Below are positions 51,067 to 60,738 of a stretch of DNA of 64,000 nt, in pieces (positions within the stretch are counted from its first letter, which is position 1; each line of letters opens with the position of its first letter). The notes beneath the pieces were generated by a model, which was given only the letters and a program-made list of their open reading frames with translations, ran no database searches and had not been told where the DNA came from. The stretch comes from Candidatus Raymondbacteria bacterium RIFOXYA2_FULL_49_16 (GTDB taxonomy: Bacteria; Fibrobacterota; OXYB2-FULL-49-7; XYB2-FULL-49-35). Location: the NCBI GenBank assembly GCA_001789205.1, contig MFYT01000018.1, positions 40,351 to 104,350 of the forward strand. The letters are read 5' to 3'. The translations under genes were made by a program, and so were the position numbers.

Positions 51067-53835
51067 TTATTTAAATAATGTAATGACTACCCCAGTCGTT
51101 ACTGCTAAATTATAAATAATACTTGTAATCTGCTGCATTTCTCCCAACAAACTCTTCTTCGGTACTTTCGGCGGCACCACGATCGTTGCACCAGGTTCTA
51201 CGTCAACCCATGAAAAAACCGTGAAAAAACTAATCGTCTTTGGGGTAACCACCGTACCATCAGCCTTTATCAAATAAATATTATCTTCATCGCCATATTC
51301 GTTAATGCCACCTGCCTTGGCAAGACACTCGCCGATCTCATCATTTTCCTTAGAATACACAACAGTGACTGGCGCAAAAACTTCTCCCATGACCGTGACT
51401 GTGTTCAGGTTTTCGTTCACAGCCAACTCATCGCCATCCTCAACTTCAACATCATACTCACTCTGTGCGAAAGAATTAATATCATCCAATTTGAGGACCA
51501 CACGGCCCAAAGGAATCGAGTTTCTCAATTCCTCGAGCATCTGCCTCCGGTTATTGATCAGCACAGCCCTATACGCTTTGTCTTCCTCTGACATGCCGCC
51601 GCCCATCTCATTGAGCATATTGTCTAATTGTCTTTCCAATTGGTCGGCAACCATCTTGATATGCTCTTGCTGCCTTTCGCGAACACGTTTCCGCGTATAC
51701 ACAATCCCTGGTAAATACGCGTTTTCCCTAAACCCGCCCGCACGGCTGATAACGCTGCTCAACTTCTCGCCTTTTTCCGCCCTGTAGATGCCGGGAAATT
51801 TGAACAGTCCGTTCAGCCGTATGGAAATCATCCTGCCATAATCAATGATCTTTCGTACGTATACATTGTCTTTAGCCTGCAGTTCAAAATGCACATTCTC
51901 ACCAAAATCTTTCCCATAATGGAGTTTGAAAACATCCTCCACCTCAACTGAATCGCCATGTATCTTCTGTCGGACAACTTCAATATAAAGTTTGAACGTG
52001 CCCTCAGTATAGCCGCCAGCTTGTTTAATAAGGTCAGAAACGGTCATACCTTTCACAAGCTTATAAATACCGGGCTGTTTAACTTCGCCAATAATCAAAA
52101 CCGAATCCTTAAAATTAAAATTCCATTTTGAAAACACCAGCACCTTATCATTGGGCCCTAAAACAATGTTTTCATCAGATGCATAATCAGCAAGCACAGA
52201 CTCCATATTGACACGTTTTAAAGACGAGCCGCTGAATTCCGGTGAATATTTGAGAACATGGGTCTCTTCCTTGTACGTGTCTTCCTTAAAACCGCCCGCG
52301 GCGATTATAGCGTCGGAAACGCGCATGTTCTCAACATAATGAACGCGTCCGGGCTTGCGCACATTCCCTTCAACAACGATAAAAGAAGTGTCGAGCAACT
52401 CCCATTTATTGAAAATAAAAAGCGCGTCGCGCGGTTTGAGCGTAAAATCGCCCCCTCCGGAATATATGTTTTTAAGCGAAAAGGGGATGTATTCCGCATG
52501 GAAATCAGGTTCAAAAAGCCTCTTTACGACACCGTAATCGAAAAAGGTCTCTGGTTTGTATGATTCAATTGTAGGTAAAATGCCTTTTACTGTAAGGCCG
52601 TCACGATACTGATATTTCCCTGGTGCAAGGACATTTCCCGATACGGACACAAAATTGGTCTCCTTTGAAAGTAACGGAAAGACCTTGATTAGGTCACCAT
52701 CGGATACTTTAATTGTCTGTGCATTGTTTTTTTTATCGCCTGGGGCGTACTGGACATTGAGCACAATTTTTTCATTATTGTCCCTGGTGCGCTCAACAAC
52801 AATACGCTCGCAGTCGGCAAGGGGCGCCAAACCGCCGGCATAATCCAACATATCCGCCACGGTCTCGTTGTTCCTTGCCTCATATATGGCCGGCCGTTTG
52901 ACAAAACCAGCCACAATCACCTTTTTCTTTAAAACCGGGATAAAGAGCGCGTCGCCACTCACCAATTGCTCGTCGTCTTTTGTGTTTCCTTTGCATAGAA
53001 TCTCATAGAGGTCAACCATCCGCCAGGTACGGCCATTTCGTTTTATCTCAATTGACCTGAGACTGCCTATATCGCTGATACCGCCATATGCCATGAGCGC
53101 GTTTAGCACTGTTGTTCCTGAGGGAAGAGAATAGGACCCGGGCTGGCTGGCATCGCCGATAATCATGACACGGATGGATTTCAACTGGCCAAGTGAAATG
53201 CGCGCCTGGAGACCGGAAATATTTTCAAGGGAGGATTTAATCGCCTCCTGGGCCTTTGCGAAGGTCAATCCTGCTACGCGGATGGGCGCAAGGGGCGGAT
53301 AATTGAAATATCCGTCCTTGTCAACAAATACGCTTCGTGTGGCGGTCTCACGCCCCCAGGTATACACTACGATCTCATCACTTACGCCTAAGACGTATTG
53401 CTCCACTGGAGGAACAGACGCATCACCCTGGGCCATGCCTTCTTTTCTTAAAAGGTCGCTTCCAAACATGGGAAGGCCCAGATCTTCTGGTGTGGCTTTT
53501 ATCAATGACTGGTAGATTTCTTCAAGACCTGGATTTTTAATTTTTTGTATTGCCGCTGTATTCTTAACCAAGGAATCTGTAATGGTATCATTGCCGCTGG
53601 TAATGGCCATTGTCCGGGGTGTATCAGATTTAGCTGTTTTGCCTTCGTCAATTCGCGTCTTTAGCACATCTTGTCCCTGCTGCATCATTTCCGGGGAAAT
53701 TTGTATTTCACCGGATTTGATTTTCTCAATAATTTGTTGTTTGCCCTGGTCATCCAATTGGCCAAACAATGGAACAAACCACATACCTACAAAAAAATAG
53801 AAGCAAAGAACAGGTGCAAAAATATTTTTTTTCAT
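51067..53835 (-). CDS. Polysaccharide export protein with multiple SLBB domains (Wza-like)
   Basis: VEQYVLGVSDEIVVYTWGRETATRSVFVDKDGYFNYPPLAPIRVAGLTF, followed by repeated GxVKxPGxYxxxxGxTVxDxIxxAGG units; start set at MKKNIFAPVLCFYFF (53835). Confidence 0.92.
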   Translation of the reverse strand: MKKNIFAPVLCFYFFVGMWFVPLFGQLDDQGKQQIIEKIKSGEIQISPEMMQQGQDVLKTRIDEGKTAKSDTPRTMAITSGNDTITDSLVKNTAAIQKIKNPGLEEIYQSLIKATPEDLGLPMFGSDLLRKEGMAQGDASVPPVEQYVLGVSDEIVVYTWGRETATRSVFVDKDGYFNYPPLAPIRVAGLTFAKAQEAIKSSLENISGLQARISLGQLKSIRVMIIGDASQPGSYSLPSGTTVLNALMAYGGISDIGSLRSIEIKRNGRTWRMVDLYEILCKGNTKDDEQLVSGDALFIPVLKKKVIVAGFVKRPAIYEARNNETVADMLDYAGGLAPLADCERIVVERTRDNNEKIVLNVQYAPGDKKNNAQTIKVSDGDLIKVFPLLSKETNFVSVSGNVLAPGKYQYRDGLTVKGILPTIESYKPETFFDYGVVKRLFEPDFHAEYIPFSLKNIYSGGGDFTLKPRDALFIFNKWELLDTSFIVVEGNVRKPGRVHYVENMRVSDAIIAAGGFKEDTYKEETHVLKYSPEFSGSSLKRVNMESVLADYASDENIVLGPNDKVLVFSKWNFNFKDSVLIIGEVKQPGIYKLVKGMTVSDLIKQAGGYTEGTFKLYIEVVRQKIHGDSVEVEDVFKLHYGKDFGENVHFELQAKDNVYVRKIIDYGRMISIRLNGLFKFPGIYRAEKGEKLSSVISRAGGFRENAYLPGIVYTRKRVRERQQEHIKMVADQLERQLDNMLNEMGGGMSEEDKAYRAVLINNRRQMLEELRNSIPLGRVVLKLDDINSFAQSEYDVEVEDGDELAVNENLNTVTVMGEVFAPVTVVYSKENDEIGECLAKAGGINEYGDEDNIYLIKADGTVVTPKTISFFTVFSWVDVEPGATIVVPPKVPKKSLLGEMQQITSIIYNLAVTTGVVITLFK

Positions 53836-54060
53836 ATATATCTGAAAAATTAAAGCAATTCTTGAACCAAAACAAAATAGAAAGTTAGGACAATAAAAAT
53901 CAAGCTCATGCAGGGAAACCGTGATAAAGGACTTGTTTAATTTCCGGCATTTTTTTCCTTGTAACTCACTCATTAGAAACAAGTTAAGCCCTTAACAACA
54001 TTCTCCGTTTCCCTGGGAATGGAGAGAAGTGTATATTTAATTGGTAAATTTAACTATTGC

Positions 54061-54086
54061 GCTGACTTCGACTCCGCTCAGTCAGC
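54061..54086. repeat. Conserved-loop hairpin (copy 3)
   Basis: GCTGAC-TTCGACTCCGCTCA-GTCAGC. Confidence 0.65.
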
Positions 54087-54102
54087 ACATCGCAGGCAGC
54101 GC

Positions 54103-54134
54103 ATCGTACGTTGAGCGTAGTCGAAACGTACGAT
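54103..54134. repeat. Conserved-loop hairpin (copy 4, opposite orientation)
   Basis: ATCGTACG-TTGAGCGTAGTCGAAA-CGTACGAT; loop reverse complement TTTCGACTACGCTCAA is identical to copy 1. Confidence 0.7.
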
Positions 54135-54189
54135 AAAAATATTGGGGATGAATAATTACAATAAATTTAACGAGTGTAAAAGGGCGCAC

Positions 54190-55239
54190 ATGAAAAAAGC
54201 TTTTATTACCGGCATAACTGGCCAGGACGGGTCGTACCTTGCGGAACTTCTTCTTAAAAAAGGATATGAGATAACAGGCCTGGTTCGCAGAAGCGCCACC
54301 TTTAACAGGGGCAGGATTGAACACCTCTATCCCCAATACCGCGAAAACGGCCGGCTGCAGCTTTTGTACGGCGACCTGAGCGACTCAAGCAGCATGAAAA
54401 GGATCATTGAGAAAACCCAACCCGATGAAATATACAACCTTGCCGCCCAGTCCCATGTAAAAATTTCCTTTGAAGTGCCTGAATACACGGCTGATGTTGA
54501 CGCCATTGGCGTTATCAGACTGCTCGACGCCATCCGCGAAACCAATAAAAAGACCAAATTCTACCAGGCCTCGACAAGCGAACTCTACGGCAAGGTCATT
54601 GAAATTCCCCAGAGTGAAAAAACCCCCTTCTATCCCCGCTCCCCCTATTCTGTGGCAAAATTGTACGGCTATTGGATAGTAAAAAATTACCGCGAAGCAT
54701 ACAACATGTTCGCCTGCAATGGCATACTTTTCAACCATGAATCTCCCCGGCGCGGCGAGAATTTCGTGACCCGGAAAATTACCCTGGGCGCGGCAAAGAT
54801 CAAGTTGGGCCTTATGAAAACATTGCGCCTGGGAAACCTGGGCGCAAAACGCGACTGGGGCTTTGCCGGTGACTATGTGGAAGCCATGTGGCTCATGCTG
54901 CAGAGAAAAAACCCGCAGGACTATGTCATTGCGACCGGAAAGACCCATACAGTCAGGAAATTCGCGGAACTGGCCTTCAGGGCGCTCGGTTATTCCCTTG
55001 TATGGAAAGGCGCTGGCGTACAAGAAAAAGGCGTGGACAAAAAAACCAACAAAGTCCTTGTTGAAGTTGACCCGAAATATTTCAGGCCCGCTGAGGTTGA
55101 TCTGCTTATCGGCGATCCCACAAAAGCGAAAAAAGAGCTGGGCTGGAAACCAACTGTTGGCATTGAAGAATTGGTCACCATGATGGTAACATCAGACTAC
55201 GATCTTCTAAAGAAGGGCCTTGTACCGTCAGGCATCTGA
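54190..55239 (+). CDS. gmd: GDP-mannose 4,6-dehydratase
   Basis: [109 protein letters not shown]. Confidence 0.98.
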   Translation: MKKAFITGITGQDGSYLAELLLKKGYEITGLVRRSATFNRGRIEHLYPQYRENGRLQLLYGDLSDSSSMKRIIEKTQPDEIYNLAAQSHVKISFEVPEYTADVDAIGVIRLLDAIRETNKKTKFYQASTSELYGKVIEIPQSEKTPFYPRSPYSVAKLYGYWIVKNYREAYNMFACNGILFNHESPRRGENFVTRKITLGAAKIKLGLMKTLRLGNLGAKRDWGFAGDYVEAMWLMLQRKNPQDYVIATGKTHTVRKFAELAFRALGYSLVWKGAGVQEKGVDKKTNKVLVEVDPKYFRPAEVDLLIGDPTKAKKELGWKPTVGIEELVTMMVTSDYDLLKKGLVPSGI

Positions 55240-55785
55240 TCAGCGGATTTTTTCCACTTCCATTTCTTCGATCCTGATTGAGACAGCCTGGCCGAACATT
55301 TCTATTCCCACCTGCAAGCGCGTCTCTTTTTCCTGGCTTATCACAACCCCTTCAATGCCTGAAAACGGGCCATGCGCCACACGCACGCGCGCGCCAGGCG
55401 CAGGCCGTGCGTGCAGGCGGACATCCGCTCCCTGATTCAAAATGCGCTGGATCTGAAGCAACTCAGCGACAAAGAGCCGCTGGTTTTTTACCGGAAGCAC
55501 GCGCGCGATGTTTTGTATGGTCAGAACGTCCTTGGCCGCGCCTGCAAACGCGATATATCCGGGAAAAAGAGGAACAATGGTCTTGCGGAGCTTGTGGTTG
55601 TCTTTTCTACGGACTTTCTTTTCGAACAAGGGAAGATAATACCCCATGCCCTGCGCGCAAAATTCCGTTGCCACCGCTTTTTCGCAGCGTGAAAGAAGGC
55701 AGGCCACCATCCAGATGCCCATATCCGCCTCAAGCGGCCGCTCCTCAGGAAAACGGCTTGGCGGATTGTCCTGCTGCCGGTACAT
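55240..55785 (-). CDS. NusG-like transcription antiterminator (RfaH/UpxY/LoaP type)
   Basis: 181 aa; MVACLLSRCEKAVATEFCAQGMGYYLPLFEKKVRRK...VPLFPGYIAFAG; KOW-like GARVRVAHGPFSGIEGVVISQEKETRLQVGIEMFGQAVSIRI. Exact start uncertain. Confidence 0.88.
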   Translation of the reverse strand: MYRQQDNPPSRFPEERPLEADMGIWMVACLLSRCEKAVATEFCAQGMGYYLPLFEKKVRRKDNHKLRKTIVPLFPGYIAFAGAAKDVLTIQNIARVLPVKNQRLFVAELLQIQRILNQGADVRLHARPAPGARVRVAHGPFSGIEGVVISQEKETRLQVGIEMFGQAVSIRIEEMEVEKIR

Positions 55786-55787
55786 GG

Positions 55788-56615
55788 CTAGAAACGTTCT
55801 TTTCCCACAGGGTAAGAACCAAGCACCTTCAGGTATTGGGTGATCTCTTTCAGGTGGTCAATGGCTTTTTGGGCCGCAGTCTGCCCCATATGGCCGGCAA
55901 AATCGAGGTAGAAAATATATTGCCATGGATTGCCTGGAATGGGCCGCGACTCAATCTTGAAAAGGTCGATGTCCCGGATCGCAAAGACACTCAGGCTTTT
56001 GTAGAGTGCGCCGGGAATATTTTTAAGCGCGAAAACAACCGATGTTTTACAGGCGCCTTTTGGAACAAGGGGTTTTTTCGCCAAAAGGACAAAGCGGGTG
56101 AAATTCTTCTCGTTGTCCTCGATATTTCGTTTCAGGATCTTCATGCCATAGTCTTCCGCTGCCCGGGAACCGGCAATTGCGGCGCTGTCGTATGCGCGGG
56201 AATCCCTGACAAACCGGACCGAGCCAGCGGTATCGTAATAGGGGCGCTGTTCAATGGCGCCCAGCGTCTTTATAAACGCCTGGCACTGGGCCAGGGCGGC
56301 TGGATGGGAATAGATGTTCCTGATGTCTTTTATCCTTGTCCGGTGATTGGCGATAAGATTGTGGCTTATCCGCAATTTGATTTCGCCGACAATGGAAAGC
56401 GGGTATTTCAGGAGCAGATCGTAGTTTTGGTGGATGCTGCCCGCAAGCGAATTCTCGACAGGGATGATCCCGCAATCAACCCGTCCTTTTTGTATGGCGT
56501 TAAAAACCTTCTCAAAATCCGCGAACGCGACTGTCCGGACCTGTGCGGAAAAATACTTCACTGCCGCGAGTTCGCTGAACGCGCCGTTTTCTCCCTGAAA
56601 TGCGACTGTCTTCAT
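55788..56615 (-). CDS. pheA: Prephenate dehydratase
   Basis: 275 aa; VAFQGENGAFSELAA; CGIIPVENSLAGSIHQNYDLLLKYPLSIVGEIKLRISHNLI; NFTRFVLLAKKP; SVVFALKNIPGALYKSLSVFAIRDIDLFKIESRPIPGNPWQYIFYLDF. Confidence 0.95.
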   Translation of the reverse strand: MKTVAFQGENGAFSELAAVKYFSAQVRTVAFADFEKVFNAIQKGRVDCGIIPVENSLAGSIHQNYDLLLKYPLSIVGEIKLRISHNLIANHRTRIKDIRNIYSHPAALAQCQAFIKTLGAIEQRPYYDTAGSVRFVRDSRAYDSAAIAGSRAAEDYGMKILKRNIEDNEKNFTRFVLLAKKPLVPKGACKTSVVFALKNIPGALYKSLSVFAIRDIDLFKIESRPIPGNPWQYIFYLDFAGHMGQTAAQKAIDHLKEITQYLKVLGSYPVGKERF

Positions 56616-56633
56616 GGTTGGTCTCCCTGCCTG

Positions 56634-57161
56634 TCATTCAAAATAGAGCCGTTTGGCCAGTACAAACCGCGCGCTGTAATAGGGGTCGTCAAAGGGCGTC
56701 ACCGTGACTCCCTGGGTAAGGCTGGCATGGGCGAATTTGCCGTCGCCGATATAGAGTCCCACATGATCTATGGAAAACCCGTTGATTTTAAAAAATACCA
56801 AGTCGCCCATCCGCAGGTCTTCGGGCCTGACCCGTTTGCCATATCCGGCCTGTTCCTTGGAACTGTGCGGCAAGTCAATGCGTTCCGCGTCCCAATAGAC
56901 CTTTTTGACAAAACCCGAGCAATCCATGCCCGTCATACTCATGCCGCCCCATTTGTAGGGAATGTTCTTGAGCGGCTGGATTGCGCGCATCATGCGTTCC
57001 TGGTTGACATCCACAAAACAAGAGAACGTGGCTGCCTGGGGCCGCGTTGCGCTGTCAGGGTTTCTGCTGAACCGGTTGGTGGAAGAACAGGAAAGGAGGC
57101 CAGCGACAACAAATACGGCCGCTGTCCAAACCAGGGAAAAGATAAGAAATTCTTTTTTCAT
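56634..57161 (-). CDS. NlpC/P60 family lipoprotein peptidase
   Basis: 175 aa; lipobox LLSC; YKWGGMSMTGMDCSGFVKKVY; GDLVFFKINGFSIDHVGLYIGDGKFAHAS. Confidence 0.93.
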   Translation of the reverse strand: MKKEFLIFSLVWTAAVFVVAGLLSCSSTNRFSRNPDSATRPQAATFSCFVDVNQERMMRAIQPLKNIPYKWGGMSMTGMDCSGFVKKVYWDAERIDLPHSSKEQAGYGKRVRPEDLRMGDLVFFKINGFSIDHVGLYIGDGKFAHASLTQGVTVTPFDDPYYSARFVLAKRLYFE

Positions 57162-57288
57162 GCGATATGCGACAATAAATATTTAGATATTTGGCCCTCT
57201 ATTGCAAGGAAAATGGCTTAAACGTACCAGAATGTTGACTTCGCCGCGCCCGAACATGTATTTTAATTCGCTAAAAAAGGAGATTATT

Positions 57289-57543
57289 TTGGCCCACCAC
57301 AAATCATGCCTCAAGCGTATAAAAACCAACGAAAAGGCGCGGGTCCGCAACCTTGCGGCAAAAAGCGCCGTGCGTACCATGCTGAAAAAGGTCCTTCAGG
57401 CCGGTAAAGACGAGGCCGCAACCGTATCCAAGGACCTGCTTGCCCTGGTCGACCGTACCGCGCGCAAAGGCATCATGCATAAAAACAAAGCTTCACGGAT
57501 AAAGTCAAGGATACAGAAGCGGCTCGCTCCGGCAAAAGCATAA
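57289..57543 (+). CDS. rpsT: 30S ribosomal protein S20
   Basis: TTG start at 57289 after AAGGAG; (M)AHHKSCLKRIKTNEKARVRNLAAKSAVRTMLKKVLQA...LVDRTARKGIMHKNKASRIKSRIQKRL. Confidence 0.94.
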   Translation: MAHHKSCLKRIKTNEKARVRNLAAKSAVRTMLKKVLQAGKDEAATVSKDLLALVDRTARKGIMHKNKASRIKSRIQKRLAPAKA

Positions 57544-57594
57544 CCGTCCGTTCCTGAATTCTATTATATTTCCCCTGCACCAATAAAGGCTGGT

Positions 57595-58848
57595 ATGTCT
57601 ATGGTTCAAAATCCGTTTTACTATAAAACCAGGACACTGTATTGTGAAAACATGCCGGTCCGGACGCTGGTAAAAAAATACGGCACCCCTCTGTATATAT
57701 ACAGCAGGCAGGCGTTTCTCCAGCGCTATGCCGAGGTTGCGGGAGGGCTGAAGGAGTTCAATCCCCTGATCTGCTTCTCGGTCAAGTCGAATGCCAACAT
57801 TGCCATCTTAAAAATGCTGGGGCGAGCCGGAGCTGGCGCTGATATTGTATCGGGTGGAGAGCTTTTCCGTTGCCTCAAGGCGGGCATTCCCCCTTCACGC
57901 ATCGTATACGCGGGCGTGGGAAAGACCACTGCTGAAATCCGTTTTGCCCTGAAGAGCGGCATCAGGCTCTTCAATGTTGAGTCTCTGCCCGAACTCCACG
58001 CCATCAACGCCGTGGCACGCGGCATGGGAACAATTGCGCGCATCGGTTTCAGGCTCAATCCCGATGTTGACGCAAAGACCCACGCGCTCACCACGACCGG
58101 CAAAAAGGAAAACAAGTTCGGTCTTCCCATTGCGCACGCTCTCGACTATTACCGCGAGGCAGGCCGCCTTGCGCACGTGCGGGCCGTGGGCATTGACATG
58201 CACCTTGGCTCCCCCATTTTCTCGCTGCAGCCCTATACCACGGCGCTCCGCAAGCTTCTTGCCGTTTTGGACACGCTGGCCACGCACAACATTACTCTCG
58301 AGGAACTGGATATTGGCGGGGGCCTGGGAATAACCTACGCGAATGAAAAGCCCTTTACAGTCGCGGCCTTTGCCAGGGCAATCCGCCCCTTTGTGCGGCG
58401 CTCAGGACTGCGTCTTATCGTGGAACCAGGCCGCTATATCTGCGGCAATTCGGGTATCCTGGCAACCAGCGTAACATACGTAAAAAAAACCCCGGTAAAG
58501 AATTTCATCATCACCGACTCGGGCATGAACGACCTTATCAGGCCGCCGCTCTATGGCAGTTATCACCGGATAGAACCAGTGCAAAAGCGGGGGCAACGCA
58601 CAATGACGGCCGATATAGTTGGACCCATCTGCGAATCCTCTGATTTCATGGGAAAAGACCGGAAAATTGAGGAGCCCGGAGCAGGCGACTGTCTTGCGGT
58701 CATGAGCGCGGGCGCCTACGGGTTTTCCATGTCCTCCAATTATAATTCCCGGCCGCGCGCCTGCGAAGTCCTTGTGTCGGTCAACAACGCATCGGTCATC
58801 CGCCGCCGGGAAACCTATGACGACCTGGTCCGCGCGGAGGTACGCTGA
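57595..58848 (+). CDS. lysA: Diaminopimelate decarboxylase
   Basis: 417 aa; YGTPLYIYSRQAFLQRY; CFSVKSNANIAILKMLGRAGAGADIVSGGELFRCLKAG; LDIGGGLGITY; VEPGRYICGNSGIL; GPICESSDFMGKDR. Confidence 0.96.
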   Translation: MSMVQNPFYYKTRTLYCENMPVRTLVKKYGTPLYIYSRQAFLQRYAEVAGGLKEFNPLICFSVKSNANIAILKMLGRAGAGADIVSGGELFRCLKAGIPPSRIVYAGVGKTTAEIRFALKSGIRLFNVESLPELHAINAVARGMGTIARIGFRLNPDVDAKTHALTTTGKKENKFGLPIAHALDYYREAGRLAHVRAVGIDMHLGSPIFSLQPYTTALRKLLAVLDTLATHNITLEELDIGGGLGITYANEKPFTVAAFARAIRPFVRRSGLRLIVEPGRYICGNSGILATSVTYVKKTPVKNFIITDSGMNDLIRPPLYGSYHRIEPVQKRGQRTMTADIVGPICESSDFMGKDRKIEEPGAGDCLAVMSAGAYGFSMSSNYNSRPRACEVLVSVNNASVIRRRETYDDLVRAEVR

Positions 58849-58888
58849 AAAAACGGGTTTCACGACCGGAAAGGGATAGCGGTTCCCG

Positions 58889-59419
58889 GTGAAATATTCG
58901 ATACGAAATCTCCGGATACTCCCGGCCCTGGTCTTGTCCCTCATTCTCGTCCTGGCGGCCATGCACCTCTTCTTTTCCCCGGATGCCGACCCCGACCGGG
59001 TCTTCAGGCAGGAAAGGGAGGCGCAAAAGCTGCCTGCCATGTTCCGGGAGTTTGAGGCGCGGATATACGACCCTTCAGCCGCAGACATCAATACCCTGCG
59101 CCAGACCGCCTTTGAGATAAAACCGAATGAGAAGGAGCAGACCGTGGTCTGCAAGGTGTCCTTTACCCTTGCAAGAAAGGACACCACCCAGCTCACGTTC
59201 TCCTGGTTCCATGAGGATGAATATGTGTTTTCAGAAACAGCGCGGATACACCGCCACGAACAGGCCTGCTCGAGCTCAATCGCCATCCCGCGAAACAGAA
59301 GCGGCGCATGGTCAGTGGACATTGTCTTGCCCGACAGTTCCATCATCGAGACAATAAGTTTTTCCGTTGCGGCGAAAGTTATGCCGCGGCATTTTAAAAG
59401 CCTCAGAAACAAATCTTAA
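58889..59419 (+). CDS. Hypothetical membrane-anchored protein, possibly DUF2914-like
   Basis: 176 aa; N-terminal TM; FSWFHEDEYVFSETARIHRHE...GAWSVDIVLPDSSIIETISFSV. Confidence 0.65.
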   Translation: MKYSIRNLRILPALVLSLILVLAAMHLFFSPDADPDRVFRQEREAQKLPAMFREFEARIYDPSAADINTLRQTAFEIKPNEKEQTVVCKVSFTLARKDTTQLTFSWFHEDEYVFSETARIHRHEQACSSSIAIPRNRSGAWSVDIVLPDSSIIETISFSVAAKVMPRHFKSLRNKS

Positions 59420-59434
59420 CAAGGGGCGTTTCCC

Positions 59435-60646
59435 ATGATCAAAACCCTGGAGTATGCCGCGGTTCTTGCCTGCCTCTGCTGCCACGCGTGGGGCCAGGCG
59501 CAACAGGGCAGGATATCCTCGGTCACGGGAGCAATTGAAACGAGCGCTGGCAACCCCTCCTTGTGGAAGACCGTCGCGGACAATGCGCTGGTACCGGGCA
59601 ACACACGGATCCGGTCAAACGACAATGCGTCGTGCGTGGTAACACTGTTCGGCACTACAACGATCTACCTGAACCAGAAAAGCCAGATTAAAATTGAGTT
59701 TTCAAAGGATTCCGCATCCGCTCTCCGGTCGCAGACCATTACAGTCTACTACGGAGAAATATTTCTCTCATGCGACATGCCCGAGAACAGACGATGCAGA
59801 TATACCGTGGCAACGCCTTCCGCGTCAATGACCATTGACCAGGGCGCTGGCTTCTCGGTGCTGAGCGATACCACCAACGCGACCACGCGGCTCATGGTGC
59901 TGCGGGGTGTTGTCGACGCAAAAGTCATTGGCGCGGACAAACGGCTCTTTGTCCAGGCGCCGACCAAGGCGTTTATTGATCGCCGCGCCTTTGCGGACAG
60001 GCCCGAGCCCATGGATTCGCTGGACCTGATGGATTTATCATGGACCCAGCCGCTCAATCCATTATTGCTTTCTAATGAACAAAACCAACAGGCAACCTGG
60101 AAAAACCGCATTAAGGCCACGCTCGCGGACACTAGCGAGTCCGCCATTGTTGTCTGCAGGCTGAAAAACAGCGCCGGATACACAGGCGCATGGGACATTG
60201 AACAGGCGTTTGCCGCATTGCTTGCGGACAAGATCCGCGAACTGACGCCCACGCCAGTGGAAATCAGCCCCCTGTATGGCACAGAGACCGAACTCGCGGC
60301 CTTCAACGGCAAGGCGCTGCAGGTGGTTTCCGGAAAAATCGTCGATTTCGAACTGGCCCGCTACACACCGCCCAAAGGCAGCGCCAAGGAATACGGGGCG
60401 TATTTCCACTGTAAAATCACACTCCTGCTCTCGGTGGACGCGCCCGCCCACCCCGGCGACGGCGCGAAATTCAAGGCCGCCAAGGAGATGCTGGCCAAGG
60501 ACACACCGGGCAACTCTCTTGACGAAATAATCGCCATGCGCTTCTCACTTGCCGACCCCGCCTTTTCCGAAAGCGCTATGGGAAAGACCCTGAGGAGCGT
60601 CTTGTCTAGTTTCGAATTCCAGGTGAAAAACCACCTGCCGCTCTGA
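59435..60646 (+). CDS. FecR-domain secreted protein with an uncharacterised C-terminal region
   Basis: 403 aa; signal peptide; GRISSVTGAIETSAGN...LVPGNTRIRSNDNASCVVTLFGTTTIYLNQKSQIKIE...ITVYYGEIFLSCDMP. Confidence 0.75.
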   Translation: MIKTLEYAAVLACLCCHAWGQAQQGRISSVTGAIETSAGNPSLWKTVADNALVPGNTRIRSNDNASCVVTLFGTTTIYLNQKSQIKIEFSKDSASALRSQTITVYYGEIFLSCDMPENRRCRYTVATPSASMTIDQGAGFSVLSDTTNATTRLMVLRGVVDAKVIGADKRLFVQAPTKAFIDRRAFADRPEPMDSLDLMDLSWTQPLNPLLLSNEQNQQATWKNRIKATLADTSESAIVVCRLKNSAGYTGAWDIEQAFAALLADKIRELTPTPVEISPLYGTETELAAFNGKALQVVSGKIVDFELARYTPPKGSAKEYGAYFHCKITLLLSVDAPAHPGDGAKFKAAKEMLAKDTPGNSLDEIIAMRFSLADPAFSESAMGKTLRSVLSSFEFQVKNHLPL

Positions 60647-60738
60647 GTGCGGGACCTGCGAATCATGGGAAATTTTTCTTGTAATGCCAAACGTTTTTAT
60701 TGTAATTTAACAGCAACGATCAAATCCAGGGAGTCCTT

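Noticed and set aside
55278-57221. 647 aa plus-strand ORF in the track
   Set aside because: It lies antisense to the NusG-like gene, pheA and the NlpC/P60 gene, all with strong family motifs. Its sequence is low-complexity His/Arg/Cys-rich with no recognisable domain, so it is a shadow ORF.
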